Shown: piece by piece, positions 18,172-29,589 of the stretch
Layout: every line of letters begins with the position of its first letter
Position numbering within the stretch: position 1 is the stretch's first letter
Assembly (NCBI GenBank): GCA_905221605.1
Contig: CAJNDS010002746.1
Span: forward strand, 129,389-193,388
DNA: 64,000 nt
From: Symbiodinium natans
Taxonomy: Eukaryota; Sar; Dinophyceae; Suessiales; Symbiodiniaceae
Direction of reading: 5' to 3'
Notes under the pieces: generated by a model
What the model was told of the DNA's origin: nothing
Databases searched by the model: none
The model's input: the letters and a program-made list of their open reading frames with translations, nothing else
Translations under genes and position numbers: made by a program

Positions 18172-18470
18172 CTTGTGGTAGGTGGCGATTCTAGAATTTT
18201 CCCGTAACTGCCCCGACAGGTTTTTTTTGCCACCCGCAGAGCTGACACTCAGGCCACGTTGCAGGTTCTTAAGCGAATAGTAGATGTGAACATTTCTCCT
18301 GAACCCAGGAGGATCTTCCTGGGACCCCAAAGGGGAGATTGTGAACCGCTTCGCCCATGCGTCCCTCTGATGTTTTGGAGCTTTTCGGTCTGAACTGGCA
18401 CCCTCAACCCTAAGCCGCCTTCCCATGAACCTCGAAGGTATCTCTCAATTTCCAAAACCGAACAAATCGA
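18172..18470 (-). CDS. Unrecognised minus-strand open frame (to 18055)
   Basis: A 123-codon frame runs from about 18426 to 18055, but its 3' part is inside the family B element and it contains a copy of the CCACCCGC motif. The segment around GSQEDPPGFRRNV has protein-like composition. No domain is recognised; a second overlapping minus frame is also open. Weak candidate. Confidence 0.15.
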
Positions 18471-18988
18471 CTTTGAACCCTTTGGTGCAACTCTAAACCC
18501 CAGATGAACCCCACAATCGACCCTACGATTTAAACCCTAAACCCTTACACCCTAAACCCCAAACTCTAAACGCTAAACCGAGGTGCGCGTGTCTGGAAAC
18601 GCCGTGGTGTTCTCCATTGCATGTACACGGAGGCATATGAGCTCATCTGGCTCCTTGGTGTCTGTGGCTTTTAGGGTGTAGGGTGTAGGGTTCTCGGTTT
18701 AGGGGTTAGGGTTTAGGGCTGTTAGCGAACAAGAAAGTCCAGTCTACCCACAGCTCCGGCATCTCATGAGAGGTCTGCAAACAAAACGCATGCAATACCT
18801 CAGTGAATAAACCCGAAACCCTAAACCCTAAACCTTAAACCCTGAACCCTAAACCCTGAACCCTAAACCCTAAACGCTAAGGCTTTCGGGAGGAGGGCAT
18901 GGTAGACTTCGAAACATCAAGCTCCAGGCGTGCAGGGCTTCAGAAGTGTCAGGGCTTGGAAATTTGTTCGTGTGAACCCTATCTAGGA

Positions 18989-19079
18989 GGGTAGCTATAA
19001 ATTAAACTTCTAGCTGCCTTACTAAGAAACCCCAAGAAGACCAGGCAAAGGTAGAGTTAGAGTAAAGCACCACAAAGCT
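18989..19079. mobile_element. Dispersed ~90 bp repeat, family I (copy 1)
   Basis: GGGTAGCTATAAATTAAAC, TAGCTGCCTTACTAAGAAAC and AGAGTAAAGCACCACAA recur in order at 20854-20938. It is non-coding. Confidence 0.7.
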
Positions 19080-19252
19080 ATAAACCCTAAAGCCTGGGTT
19101 TCTCCAGGCTTCAACCCATGCACTTCGTTGATGATCTCTGCTATTACTGCTGGCAGTGGTGTTTGGCCGGGCGTCTAAATCTGCATCCTGCCACACACGT
19201 ATACCAACCTGGCCAGGCTTGGGTTTAGGGTTGAGGGTTGAGGGTTTAGGGT

Positions 19253-19287
19253 TCATTTTTTGCCACCCGACTAGCCACAGCAATGCG
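19253..19287. repeat. Dispersed 34 bp motif, copy 2
   Basis: GCCACCCGACTAGCCACAGC followed by AATGCGGGG differs from 17023 at only about three positions. Confidence 0.7.
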
Positions 19288-19627
19288 GGGCACATTGGTC
19301 GGAGAAGGGAAAACCGAAACCCAAGCAGCTTAAACCTGCGTGGGGTATCGCCTTACAGGCATTCAGGGTAGGAAATGAGCGGCTTGGACACATTCAGGAG
19401 GGGGTCTCAGCACTTCAACGGCATCAGGACCACACACACGCCGGTACATTTAGGGTTTAGGGTTAGGATTTAGGGCTTCGAGTTTAGGGTTTCGGGTCTA
19501 AGGTTTCTAGGGTTGAGCTCAACACAATCCGAACATGAAGAGCAGCATCTGACTCCACTGACATGCGAAGCACAGCAAACTACCTGGCACATTCTGGGGC
19601 GCACGAATCCACACACACCCCTCCCTG

Positions 19628-19740
19628 CCCTAAACCCTAAACCCTAAACCCTAAACCCTAAACCCTAAACCCTAAACCCTACACGCTAAACCCTAAACCC
19701 TAAACCCTAAACCCTAAACCCTAAACCCTAAACCCTAAAC
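19628..19740 (-). repeat. Telomere-like array, about 16 units
   Basis: Perfect CCCTAAA except one CCCTACACG interruption near 19680. Confidence 0.96.
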
Positions 19741-19934
19741 ACGTCGCAAAACCCGAACATCGCCCAAGAAAGAAGTGCAAAGCCCCGCAAGCCCTTGTAA
19801 GCTCCCTCTCTTACAATACGTCAGCCCCTTGCAACCTCCTCCCTTCATTCTCTCGAAAACCGATCCAAGGACTTCAGCTACAGTACCTACTTCTTTCTTC
19901 TGTCGATAACCCTCTGGGCAGCACGTCTGGCCCT

Positions 19935-20265
19935 GAACCCTGAACCCTAAACCCTAAACCCTACACCCTAAACCCTTTGTGCAGCAGGACCCCCCCCCGC
20001 CGCTGCCTGCCTCGCCCTTATTCCCCCGCAGCCCAGGACAACCACCGACCCAGCACTGCTGACTGCAGCTTTAGGAAGAACTGTTCTGAGAAATTACAGG
20101 ATTACACAGCTAGAAGCTGAAGGGCCACATTTCCCAGACTCAGTGCTGCTGACTGAGGCCTGAGATTGTGCAAACCCTAAACCCTAAACCCTAAACCCCA
20201 AACCCTAAACCCTGAACCCTGAACCCCAAGCCCTAAACCCGAACCCCCAAACCCTAAACCCTCCA
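19935..20265. other. Arrays around a segment with a partial internal duplication
   Basis: CCCTAAA blocks at 19935-19980 and 20171-20265 flank a segment in which GCACTGCTGACTGCAG (about 20055) and GTGCTGCTGACTGAGG (about 20143) form an imperfect duplication. Confidence 0.6.
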
Positions 20266-20341
20266 CCTGGTAGCTCTCCAGGGTCTCGCTCTGGGCGTCG
20301 TTGAGGAGTGCATACGCCAAACATCGTCTCAGGGAGTCGAA

Positions 20342-20530
20342 GGTTTAGGGTTTAGGGTTTTGGAGTTTAGGGTTTAGGGTTTGGGGTGTAAATTAGGGTT
20401 TAGGGTGTAGAAACCCTAAGAGTTTCAGGACTCAAGAGGCTTTACGGCCCCAAGGGATTTGGGGTTTAGGGTTTAGGAACTCAAGTTCAGAGGTTCAGGT
20501 TTTGGGGTTTTGGGTTTCGGTCTCTTGGGA
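20342..20530 (+). repeat. Degenerate TTTAGGG blocks
   Basis: Short blocks with TTTGGGG, TTTCGG and one CCCTAAG inversion at about 20412. Confidence 0.8.
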
Positions 20531-20620
20531 TTTAGGCATGGAAAAATCATTCGAGCGACGTGCCTTGCAATACATTTGCTAGGCCCACAGCCCCCACAAG
20601 AGTCATAACATGCAGCATGT

Positions 20621-20752
20621 AGGGGTTGCCGAAACTGGGGAACCTTATTGGGGTCCTTACAAGTAGGGGATCCTACTGTTTGGGGGTCTATATTGGGGGT
20701 CCCTGATTCTCGGAAAACCCTAAACCCTAAACCCTAAACCCTGAACCCATGT
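20621..20752. mobile_element. Family A element with an array inside its right TIR
   Basis: Left end CATGTAGGGGTTGCCGAAAC, body GGGGTCCTTACAAGTAGGGG and TACTGTTTGGGGGTCTATAT. The right end GATTCTCGGAAAACCC is followed by three more CCCTAAA-like units and then CCCATG, completing the inverted end. The array begins exactly at the AAACCC that the TIR itself contains. Confidence 0.65.
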
Positions 20753-20796
20753 AACAGGCTTTGGGCAGGTTCCCGTAATGCCAGCGCAGTCCTATA

Positions 20797-20850
20797 CTAG
20801 ACCCGCGAGGAAGCTAGGAATAAGAAGGGCGCCCTTTTTGTTGGCTGCAC
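20797..20850. mobile_element. Family H left-end fragment
   Basis: CTAGACCCGCGAGGAAGCTA and GGGCGCCCTTTTTGTTGG match the family H left half; it is followed directly by family I. A second fragment, CCTAGGAACAGAATGGGCAC, lies at 20983-21030. Confidence 0.55.
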
Positions 20851-20853
20851 TTA

Positions 20854-20938
20854 GGGTAGTTATAAATTCATTTTTTAGCTGCCTTATTAAGAAACCCAAT
20901 AAGGCTAAGGATCTAAAGATACAGTAAAGCACCACAAT
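20854..20938. mobile_element. Dispersed ~90 bp repeat, family I (copy 2)
   Basis: GGGTAGTTATAAATTCA, TAGCTGCCTTATTAAGAAAC and ACAGTAAAGCACCACAA align with 18989-19079. Confidence 0.7.
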
Positions 20939-21029
20939 GTTCTAGAGTATCCTATAGGAAAAGGGTACCCTTGTATTTTAGAATAGCCTAGGAACAGAAT
21001 GGGCACCCTTTTTTGTTTCAAGGGGCTTA

Positions 21030-21330
21030 GCCCACAGCCGACAGACACAGCCGCGGCACACCCTGTTCACACGGACAGCTACCTGCCCGCACTTGCTGGT
21101 TTAAACTTGTCAAAGGGGAGAAGTTTGACGGAAGCTTCCTGCCTGAAATCATCACCCTCTCGGGTAGCCATTAAAAGCCGCCGATGTTTTCCTAAATATG
21201 ATCCTCTCACACCCAAACAGGGAAAATCTAAAATCCCCCCAGGGCCTACCAAGCCTTTCTTTGCAACTAAGATGACAGCAAAGCTAGACGAACTCAATCT
21301 CCAATGAAAGAAGTTCTCTCATGTTGCCAC
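21030..21330. other. Low-copy segment with open frames on both strands
   Basis: A plus frame (20999-21307) and a minus frame (21079-21297) are both open. The plus frame begins in a family H fragment. No domain is recognised, so no gene is called. Confidence 0.3.
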
Positions 21331-21412
21331 CCTAAACCCTAAACCCTAAACCCTAAACCCTAAACCCTAAACCCTAAACCCTAAACCCTCTACCCTAAGC
21401 CCTAAACCCTGA
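21331..21412 (-). repeat. Telomere-like array
   Basis: About ten CCCTAAA units ending in CCCTACC/CCCTAAG variants. Confidence 0.94.
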
Positions 21413-21419
21413 ACCGAAA

Positions 21420-22095
21420 CAGTGTATGCTCTTACAACCCCGACCTGGCCCAGGATGTGGATGAGACGATGGAGAATCCCAAAGCTCTTCCCCCGCAATT
21501 CGCCACCCGCACTGCACGCACATCCAGCGCCCGCATCCCCCCCAATTCAGTAAAGAGGTTTAGGGTCTAGGGCTTGGGTTTAGGGTTTTTTGAGTTGTGC
21601 AGTGGCTGAAGAGAGAATGCACGCAACAAGCGCAGGAATGTGCTCAGCAAGAAGTGTCTACCAAAGCACAGACGGGGAGAAAAGGATCGACTTTGTCCGT
21701 TGTCCGGCTACCCAGTACAGGAGCTTTCAGCAAGCACCTTCCAATGCAGCCAGCGTGCCCAGGAGCAAGCATGCATAAGGAAACCCTTGTAATAAGTAAC
21801 CTAACCCAAAAACGTCAACGCTAAGCCCTGAACCAAGAAACAACACAACCAATGACCACAAGGTCGTTGCTGAATATTTGAATGCGTGGTTGACAATGAT
21901 ATTCTACTTGAACTGATTACGCAAGCTCATGTGCTGCTTGAAATGCTTACTTGAATTGACATAACCTTTTGGTAAATTGTTGAATGCACACACTTCTGAA
22001 CAGACTATTCAAGCGACAATCCCCAAAGGCTCGAAATGGACCCTTTGCCTTCGAGAACGCCTTGATACTATTTTCAGTTTAGAGTTCGTGGATCC
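21420..22095. other. Array-poor low-copy region
   Basis: One short TTTAGGG block lies at about 21560. Otherwise I see no TIR element; plus frames at 21590-21824 overlap each other and are not recognised. Confidence 0.35.
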
Positions 22096-22326
22096 GTACA
22101 CCCTAAACCCTAACCCTAAACCCTAAACCCGAAACCATCAGGTCCTGCCTGCTTGATTCGCCATCCTCCCAAACAGCTTCTTCACTTGCCGGGTAGTAGT
22201 CGAAGTCCACAGACTCTGTGGCCTCTTGGAGGCTCGGGGTCCCTAATAGGTTTGCAATTGGGCTATAAGCAATTGGCAATTGGGCTATAAGTAAATACCA
22301 TGAACCTCCAAGTCAGCATGCTACTG

Positions 22327-22530
22327 GGTAAGGTCACATCTTTCTTCACCCGACAAACAAGTCCACCCTCCTTCCTCCCCTGCCCCCTAAGTTCTGGGTA
22401 AGGTCACATCTTTCTTCGCCGTACAAACATGTCCACTCTTCTTCCTCCCGTACCCCCTGTTGGATAAGGTAACATCGTTCTTCACCCTGCAAGTCCACTC
22501 GCCCTCCCCCCTCCCCTCCCTGCCCTGTTC
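22327..22530. repeat. Three tandem ~67 bp copies
   Basis: GGTAAGGTCACATCTTTCTT starts copies near 22327 and 22395; ATAAGGTAACATCGTTCTTC starts the third near 22463. Each is followed by a CT-rich half with CCTTCCTCCC. A minus frame open across it is repeat-derived. Confidence 0.85.
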
Positions 22531-22809
22531 GAAGAAAGGGGCCTGGAAATAAGCCGGTCGCTTCTCCGCCCTCCTGGAACCCTCTACTCCATACCTCATG
22601 GTAGCCCTTTGAGAAACAGGGTTGTAGATAGGTGGGGGCTTTTTTCAGCGTTTAGGGTTTAGGATTTAAGGCTGGACATGTGTTGCACACGTCGCCAGCC
22701 CGATCTCAGATGATGGCGTTCAAGTTCAAGTTCCAAGCAGGGTCTCAGGGCCTGCACGATGGCACAATTTCAACGCAGGGGCCGGTCTTTTCAAGCCTGT
22801 TTGGCAGTC

Positions 22810-22918
22810 CCCAGAGACTCCAATATCCCTGAATAAAGGAATATACCTTAGATCATATTAGGGATCCTACTATATTTTAAGGTACATTCCTGAATCAAGG
22901 GATTTTGGAGTCTCCGGG
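22810..22918. mobile_element. Long-TIR MITE-like element, family M
   Basis: Left CCAGAGACTCCAATATCCCT and right, reverse-complemented, CCGGAGACTCCAAAATCCCT. The arms continue through GGAATATACCTTA versus GGAATGTACCTTA, giving a TIR of about 40 nt in 109 bp with a short spacer. It is nearly a full hairpin and non-coding. Confidence 0.85.
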
Positions 22919-23432
22919 TCATGATGCATTCCAAGGTTTCAATGCGCCTTCTAAGATGCGGTGCGTCCTCGGGCCATGAGAAAAGACCCGGACGCTGCAA
23001 GCAGTCACCCTAAACCCGAAACCCGAAACCCTAAACCCTAAACCCTAAATCGCCTAAACCCTAAACCCGAAATCCCAAACTTCGCATTGCGACTCCAGGC
23101 GAATGCAGAGATCCGCCATTCGGCTCTCGCGGAGCCAGCGTTGCTCTGAGTCTGGTCGGGTGACACCTCTATGCCGACCCCGAGCAAAAGTGCAACCCAG
23201 TCGACCAGCAAACTCCAGCATCTAGTCCTTTTCCCCACATCTCTCAACCCTCAACTCTCAACCCTAAACCCTAAACCCCTGACCCTAAACCCTAAACCCA
23301 AGAGGCCACGAAAGCCAAGTCTGATCACCAAACCCCAGGCCGTCTGAGGCCGCGTCGTAAGAAACGGCGATCGACAGCTCGCAATCTACGAGCTCGAGAC
23401 TCACGCCCGCCTGCACATTTGAATTTGAGCCT

Positions 23433-23660
23433 TAAACCCTAAACCCTAAACCCTAAACCCTAAACCCTGAACCCTGAAACCCTAAACCCTAAACCCTGAA
23501 CCCTGAACCCTAAACCCTAAACCCTAAACCCTAAACCCTAAACCCTAAACCCTAAACCCCGAACCCTGAACCCTGAACCCTGAACCCTGAAACCCTAAAC
23601 CCTAAACCCTGAACCCTAAACCCTGAACCTTAAACCCTGAAACCCTAAACCCTCAACCTC
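23433..23660 (-). repeat. Longest composite CCCTAAA/CCCTGAA array
   Basis: About 30 units in which blocks of CCCTAAA, CCCTGAA and CCCTGAAA alternate. Confidence 0.96.
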
Positions 23661-23687
23661 AGGTGTGTACATGACTCGGGGATTTGG

Positions 23688-23990
23688 GCTTCACTTTTTC
23701 CAATAACCAAGGAAAGAAAACAAGTTAAACTTTAAAATTCCTATTAAATCTTAGGGGCTGAACACCCTTGCCCAAGAGATTGACCGTTTTATTTGTAATA
23801 GGCTTTTATAGAACCAAAAAGGTTCAAGGTCAACTACCCAGCCCTTGAGAAACAAGGAAACCCAAAAAGTTTACAGTTCAACCATTGGCTAAGCAAGTAA
23901 GTCTTTAAAGGTTGAACTTCAGTTGAACTCTAGTATTCCGTCTAAATAAGGAAACCCAACAAAATTATAGTTCAACTATTCGGTTGTTCG
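23688..23990. mobile_element. Two or three overlapping family F copies
   Basis: CACTTTTTCCAATAACCAAG opens the first; AACCATTGGCTAAGCAAG near 23880 closes it. A further right end, CAACAAAATTATAGTTCAAC, lies near 23955. The arrangement suggests nested or tandem insertion. Confidence 0.5.
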
Positions 23991-23999
23991 GGTGTAGGG

Positions 24000-24530
24000 T
24001 GTGACCGCCTGAAGCTTTCTTGTGGTGACAGCAGGTCCTGGTTGTTAATATACTACAGGTCTACCCGGAGGCACATCCGTAGAAGGGTTTATGGTCTTTA
24101 TACGTTCACAGGGATTGTCATGGAAGAGGGTATATGACCACAACTTTCAGCTCCAGTTGAACCCTGAACCCTAAACCCCTAACCTCTAAGGCGCAGGGAA
24201 TTAATGTTGACGGATGCCCTGAAGAAGGGTTTCGACTCTCGCACACGCGCGCGGCAGACAAGCATTGACGGTCTGGGGAACATGTTGAACTTGATCATCA
24301 TCACTACTGTCCCCCACCAAGCTCATATCCAACATCCACATTGTGGCTTACCCATACTGTCCAGCGCAGTGCCAATATATGGAACCATAGGTACCTTGAA
24401 TGATGCACAGCATGTACAAAGCATGTGTCAAAATTTCTTTGGGTTTTGCTGGTATGGGGTTTTGGGGTACCTCTATCCATCATCAAACTGCAAACGGACC
24501 TCTGGGCAACGTCTGGGTTATGTCATAACC
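24000..24530. other. Low-copy segment, plus-strand frame 24204-24548
   Basis: A 114-codon plus frame begins at an ATG near 24204 and runs into a heptamer block. Composition is not low-complexity, but a minus frame overlaps it and no family is recognised. Confidence 0.2.
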
Positions 24531-24699
24531 CTAAACCCTACCCCCTAAACCCTTAACACGGAACCCTAACCCCCAAACCCCAAAACCCCGCAGTGTAAGC
24601 ACAAAAGCGGCCTGCCCACTGCGGCCGCCTTTGCGGCCCGCGTAGACCAAGCAAAGGTCCGAGGGTCCTGCGGGCCAAAAGTCAGTTGAGTCAGGGAAA

Positions 24700-24880
24700 C
24701 ACACACATACACACGCACACGCCCACACGCATACATATACTCACACACACACTCACTCACTCACTCACGGCACTCTGACAAGTCCTCATGTCATGGCCCA
24801 GCAGGTGGCCGATTAGGATGCCACGGGAACACATACGTATCCATGTGTGTTGTGTGTATATATATATATATATATGGTAC
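24700..24880. repeat. CA-rich and TA microsatellites
   Basis: ACACAC/ACTCAC-rich DNA at 24700-24760 and (TA)n at about 24857-24876. Confidence 0.85.
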
Positions 24881-24883
24881 AGC

Positions 24884-25000
24884 ATATATATGGGTGGTTG
24901 TCAAAATTATGGTCCCTTTTTGGATCCCTATTATAATACGGCACCTACTATTTAGGGTACCCCAAAAGGGATCAGAATTTTGACAACCACCCATATATAT
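24884..25000. mobile_element. Long-TIR MITE-like element, family N
   Basis: Left ATATATGGGTGGTTGTCAAA and the right end are exact inverted copies over about 24 nt; similarity extends to about 38 nt through GGTCCCTTTTTGG. The body is 117 bp, with a TATTTAGGGTACC core, and is non-coding. Confidence 0.88.
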
Positions 25001-25117
25001 AGACATACGCACACCCGCACATCCTAAACCCTAAACCCTAACCCCTAAACCCTTTTGAACCTGGAAGCTGCTTCATGCCAGGACTGAGGGTCGCGCCAGT
25101 CGCTAGTCAGCAGAGAC

Positions 25118-25197
25118 CCTAAACCTAAACCCTAAACCCTAAACCCTAAACCCTAAACCCTACACCCTAAACCCTAAACCCTAAACCCTAAACCCTG
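25118..25197 (-). repeat. Telomere-like array
   Basis: About 11 CCCTAAA units with one CCCTACA. Confidence 0.94.
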
Positions 25198-25299
25198 TCC
25201 TTCTTTGGCCAGAGCCGCATAGGTGACCAAACTTTGCGGCTTTGCACCTGGCGAGCCCCTACAGCCACTGTACCCAGGACTGGGTGTTTCATGTCAAGG

Positions 25300-25460
25300 G
25301 CTTAGGGTTTAGGGTTTAGGGTTTAGGGTTTAGGGTTTAGGGTTTAGGGTTTAGGGTTTAGGGTTTAGGGTTTAGGGTTTAGGGTTTAGGGTTTAGGGTT
25401 TAGGGCTAGGGTTTAGGGCTTAGGGCTGAGGGTTTAGGGATTAGGGTTTAGGGTTTACGG
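25300..25460 (+). repeat. Telomere-like array, about 18 units
   Basis: Fifteen perfect TTTAGGG units, then GCTAGGG/CTTAGGG/CTGAGGG variants. Confidence 0.95.
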
Positions 25461-26189
25461 CTGGAGGCCTTAGGGTTGACTGAAGGGTTTCGGTAAACCC
25501 CCCCCCCCCCCCACAAAAAAAATGGGGGCCGGAGCCTGTCCTGGCACTTCCAAACTCCCACCCGCCTTTGAGGGAGGTGAGGGTTTGGGGTTGAAGGTTA
25601 ATCCCTAAGCCCCAAGCCCTCAACCCTAAACCCTAAGCCCTAGACCCCAAAACCGCTTTGTTGTGTAGAAGGCTACTATGCTTGCCAGTTTGGTCATTGT
25701 GTAGGGCTGGTTTGCGCGTGCAAGCTTCGCTACAAAATCACCCGCTAGATTTGGAGCTCAAGAAAGGCCATTGTGTCCTAGATGGTGCGGTAGACTTGGG
25801 GTTTAGGGTTTTGGGTATGAAGTGTAGTTGGAAGGGTTCAGGGTGTATAGGGTTTGGGGGTTACCCGTTTAGGGACTAGGGCTTTGGGTGTTGTTCGTTT
25901 GCTGTTTCTACAGGGCTCATCTGGCACGTGGCGTTGCAGAGCAACAAGCACGCGCCTGGCGCATCGAAGGTGAATTCCAATCTGCCACCATCATCATCTT
26001 CAAGGATAGAGACCTGGAAACCCCAATGCCATGTCCAGATCCACAGCAGGGAAGGAGGGTTCAGGTTCTTGGTTGGGTGTCGGGCTTACTTAAAGTTTCG
26101 AGGTTTGGGAGTTTAACGATACGACCAACCTAAACCCTGCACCCTGCACCCTAAACCCTAAACCCTACACCCCAAACCCTAAACCCTAA

Positions 26190-27050
26190 AATTGAAGGTT
26201 TAGTGGTACTCTGGCCCTGAGAGGGTTCGGGCGGGTACCCTTCTGAGTTTCTGGAGCCTAGCCTCAGGTTGGCAGGTTAGAAGGTTTAGGGTTCGGGTTT
26301 AGGGATTACACCCGCCAGCCTGGACCCCACAAACCCTGGTACCAAACGCCGCCAACTCAGTCATGAAACCCCATGACGCCAGAAGACCGAACATCGAAAC
26401 CCTAGCTAGAGTACCTGGGTTTCCTGAGGAGTATGGTGGTTTCCCTTGTCATGTTACATTAGACACCCTATTCAAGTCCCCTTCTGAAACCACCCCTGTG
26501 CGTTCACCAAAAAAGTGATGGAGGATGCTACCTACTTCTCGAACTCCCGAATCCCCTGTGCGAACTTAGGTGCGGAGCCTTCGTTGTGCGAAGAAGATGG
26601 AACGGCGGCGGTCCGGGATTTGTGTCGTTGACTTCTAGCCAGACGGCCTGCTTGAAGGTTTCATGGGCAGGGGCCCAGGGGCTTAGGAGTTAGTAAAACA
26701 AGCCCAACAAACCAAAAGCCACCCTCAATCTAAGAACCCTCAACCCTAAACCCTCATGTTGGACCCGCTAGTTTTTTATTCAATTTACTATTTTTTTTTT
26801 TTTTTTTTGGGGGGGGGGGGTTGTAAGTAGGCTAGAAATATGGCTTTGTATTGCTCAAGGGGCCCTAGGGGTGACTTAGGGGTTATTTGGGGGCTACTTA
26901 GGTATATAAGGACTATATAAGGTCTACAGAAGGGTTATGTACAGAAATAAGATTCAGGCCCCCTTCTGAGGGCCTACATTGCCGGGAACCGGGTACCTTC
27001 ACTCGAAACCGACTGGTCGAGCTGCATCTTGGATCCCCGACACCCCTTTG
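26190..27050. other. Array-poor region with T(18)G(12) tract
   Basis: Contains a T-then-G homopolymer (26787-26822) and the second copy of the family P repeat (about 26870-26950, GGACTATATAAGGTCTAC). No gene was recognised. Confidence 0.45.
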
Positions 27051-27235
27051 GCAACAGGGTTTAGTGTTTAGGGTTTGGGGTTTAGGGTTCAGGGTTTGGG
27101 GGGTAGCCTGGGTCCGACAGCACCCACAGAAGTTGTTTCCAAGACAACTCTAGGAGCTCAACCCTAAACCATAAACAGTAAACAGTAAACCCTAAACCCC
27201 AAACCCTGAACCCTAAACCCTAAACCCTGAACTTA

Positions 27236-27313
27236 GGGGTTTACACCCCAAATAGAATAGAATCCAACTAAAGGGACCCCTCAAATGGGTACCCCATTTG
27301 GGGCTTTTTCGAA
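27236..27313. mobile_element. Family A fragment (inverted)
   Basis: ACCCCAAATAGAATAGAATC and GGGTACCCCATTTGGGG correspond to the inverted family A core. A sister fragment lies at 29590-29674. Confidence 0.55.
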
Positions 27314-27639
27314 GCTCGGAGGAGATGGCACGGTTTAGGGTTTAGGGTTCAGGGTTTAGGGTTTAGGGTTTAGGGCTCAGGGCTCCAGGATAAAACTCGC
27401 CGTGCTGGTTGAGGGTTCGGGGTTTTTGGGTGATTCTTCAGCCTTTTGCTTCTTGATTCTTCGCCCTCAACCCTATAAACTCGAAACCTAGACCCTAAAC
27501 CTTAATTAAACCTTAATACCAACACCAGCAACAAGTTTTCCCATAACTCCCTCCCAACCCTAAACCCTAAACCCTAAACCCCAAACCCCAAACCCCTAAA
27601 TCCGAAACGCTAAACCCTAACCCCCAAGGGCATTCCCAA

Positions 27640-28890
27640 AGAAGCCGCGATGGCCTCCCTTGGCTCGTAGCTATTGTCATCTAGAACCTGTCGAGGGTGT
27701 CGGGTTTAGGGTTTAGGGAGGGGGGGGGTGGGGCTAGGGTGTATGGAAATTGTTTAGGGTTTTTGTTCGGAGTTTTGTCGGTACAGATTTTTTTTTTTTT
27801 TTGGGGGGGGGGTTTGTTTTTTGCTTTTGGAATGGAATTTCTTTTCGTCATGGCTTGGGGGTTTTGGGGGGCCTAAAAGGGCGCCGGCAGCATCTTTCGG
27901 GGCTTTCTTTCCCTCTTCAGCGTCTTTTTTGGTGCTGAAAGCCGTGCTTTTGTCTGATTTTCTGGCACTGTGAAGGATGAAGGATTATTGCACGAGCTGC
28001 TCGTAATGAAACGCGTACAATTTCTATTTATCCTGGCCTTGAGGGTTTAGGGTTTAGGGTTTGCTGTGATAGGGTGAAGGTTAGGTTTCGTAACAAGCTC
28101 GAAAGCTTCGTGAGGTGCGAAGAGCAGCTTTGGCCCGAATGTGGAGGGCCATCTAACACTTTTCTCCCACCCCGCGCCGTCCGAGGCGGCAAAGCCACCC
28201 AAACCTATTCCTTTCAGGGTTTCGGCATAAACTCAAGGCAACAGTCCTCTTCGAAAGACTCAGTTTCGTGACGTTCGGGGTTGGGTCCGAGAGTCAAAGG
28301 AATGGGGTTTGTCCCAAGTAGGGGGGGGGCCGGGGGGTCAGGGGGCCGGAGCCAGGTTCCTTGGGCACGCTGCAGGGGTCCGGGGCCTGAATCCAAATGC
28401 CGGCCTCCACAAAGAAACGACTTTTTTAAGGGATGAGTACTGGTTTTGAGGAGAACGTGCTCCATCGTGGGTGCTCGACCTCCGAGCTGTGGGAGGCGGG
28501 CGAACGACCTGGATCGGCATGCGCCATCGAGGTCGAGGGGCTTAAGGCGCCGCCCCCCAACGTAGGGGGGGTGGCCTAGGCCTTGAGTTTAGGGCAGCTT
28601 GGGCCGGGGCTTCGAGGGGCTTGCTCAGGCTTTCAAGAGGGCATGGTGCTCTTTAGGCAACATTGGGTCCGTACTCCCCTTCGAACCTTCCTACCAATAA
28701 CATGCTTAAGAGCCTCTCTTTGGGTTACATAAAACAAACATGCAAAAATAGTTCCTAGGGGGGGTTAGAGGGGTTGACTGCTTGTTGCGCCGATGGGGCT
28801 TTGTTGAGTAGGACCTGGCTTCGCGTAGACAGGAAAGGCCCCTCAAGCCTACCGGCTTCGATGCCGCGTGTGTTTCAGACCCGCCGTTAA
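27640..28890. other. Array-poor 1.2 kb region, no confirmed gene
   Basis: Has a T(15)G(10) tract at about 27788-27812 and one TTTAGGG doublet at 28043. A 65-codon plus frame (28074-28271) and a longer minus frame (28214-28465) overlap tail to tail. Neither has a recognised domain. The G-rich 28320-28360 stretch inflates frame length. Confidence 0.3.
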
Positions 28891-28894
28891 ACGA

Positions 28895-29385
28895 ACCCTA
28901 AACCCTAAACCCTAAACCCTAAACCCTAAACCCTAAACCCTAAGCAATCAGCCCTGTGTTTAAGGGGTGCAGGGATCCTTATTGATGCCAGTTCGGGGTA
29001 TCTTCGACAGACACAGGGTTGGAAAGAGTTGATTCGGGCTCTCCGGCTGTGCGATTTTTTGTCAGAAGGCTTCTCTCCTACACGGGTCTAGGCTTCAGGG
29101 TTTAGGGTTTAGGGTTACTTTAAACCCTGAGACCTACACCTTATAGCCAAATCACTGGGGTGGACTGGGAGGCTCTGCAAGCATTGTATGTCTAAAGGTT
29201 TGTGAAGGACTTTGAAGGGATCCTGGGCTATTCCCACGGGCTCCCCAAGAGTTCTTTGAGGGCTCGGAGTGTGGAATCCCACAGCTCAGCAAACCCAAAA
29301 GTCCGCCCAGCCACTCGCACCACCACCGGTTTGTAGGATGCGTCGCCATCGGCCCACCTTCCCAGCAGTGGGGGGTTAGGGGTTA
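28895..29385. other. Short arrays around low-copy DNA
   Basis: A CCCTAAA block (28895-28945) and a TTTAGGG doublet (29098-29115) flank segments with no recognised gene. Confidence 0.4.
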
Positions 29386-29589
29386 GGCATGAGGGTTTAG
29401 GGTTAAGGGTTTAGGGGATAGTGTAGGGCCTGCGTTGGGTGTGGGGCTTAGACTTTTGGGTGCTCTTAAGATGAAGTGCAGACGGACAACCGGGACTTGC
29501 TGAGGACAGCAGGGGCGGCACTTGACGAGAAACAGCAGGCTTAGTCTGGGTTTTGGCCATAGGGATAGGGGAATTTCCCACGATAGGCG

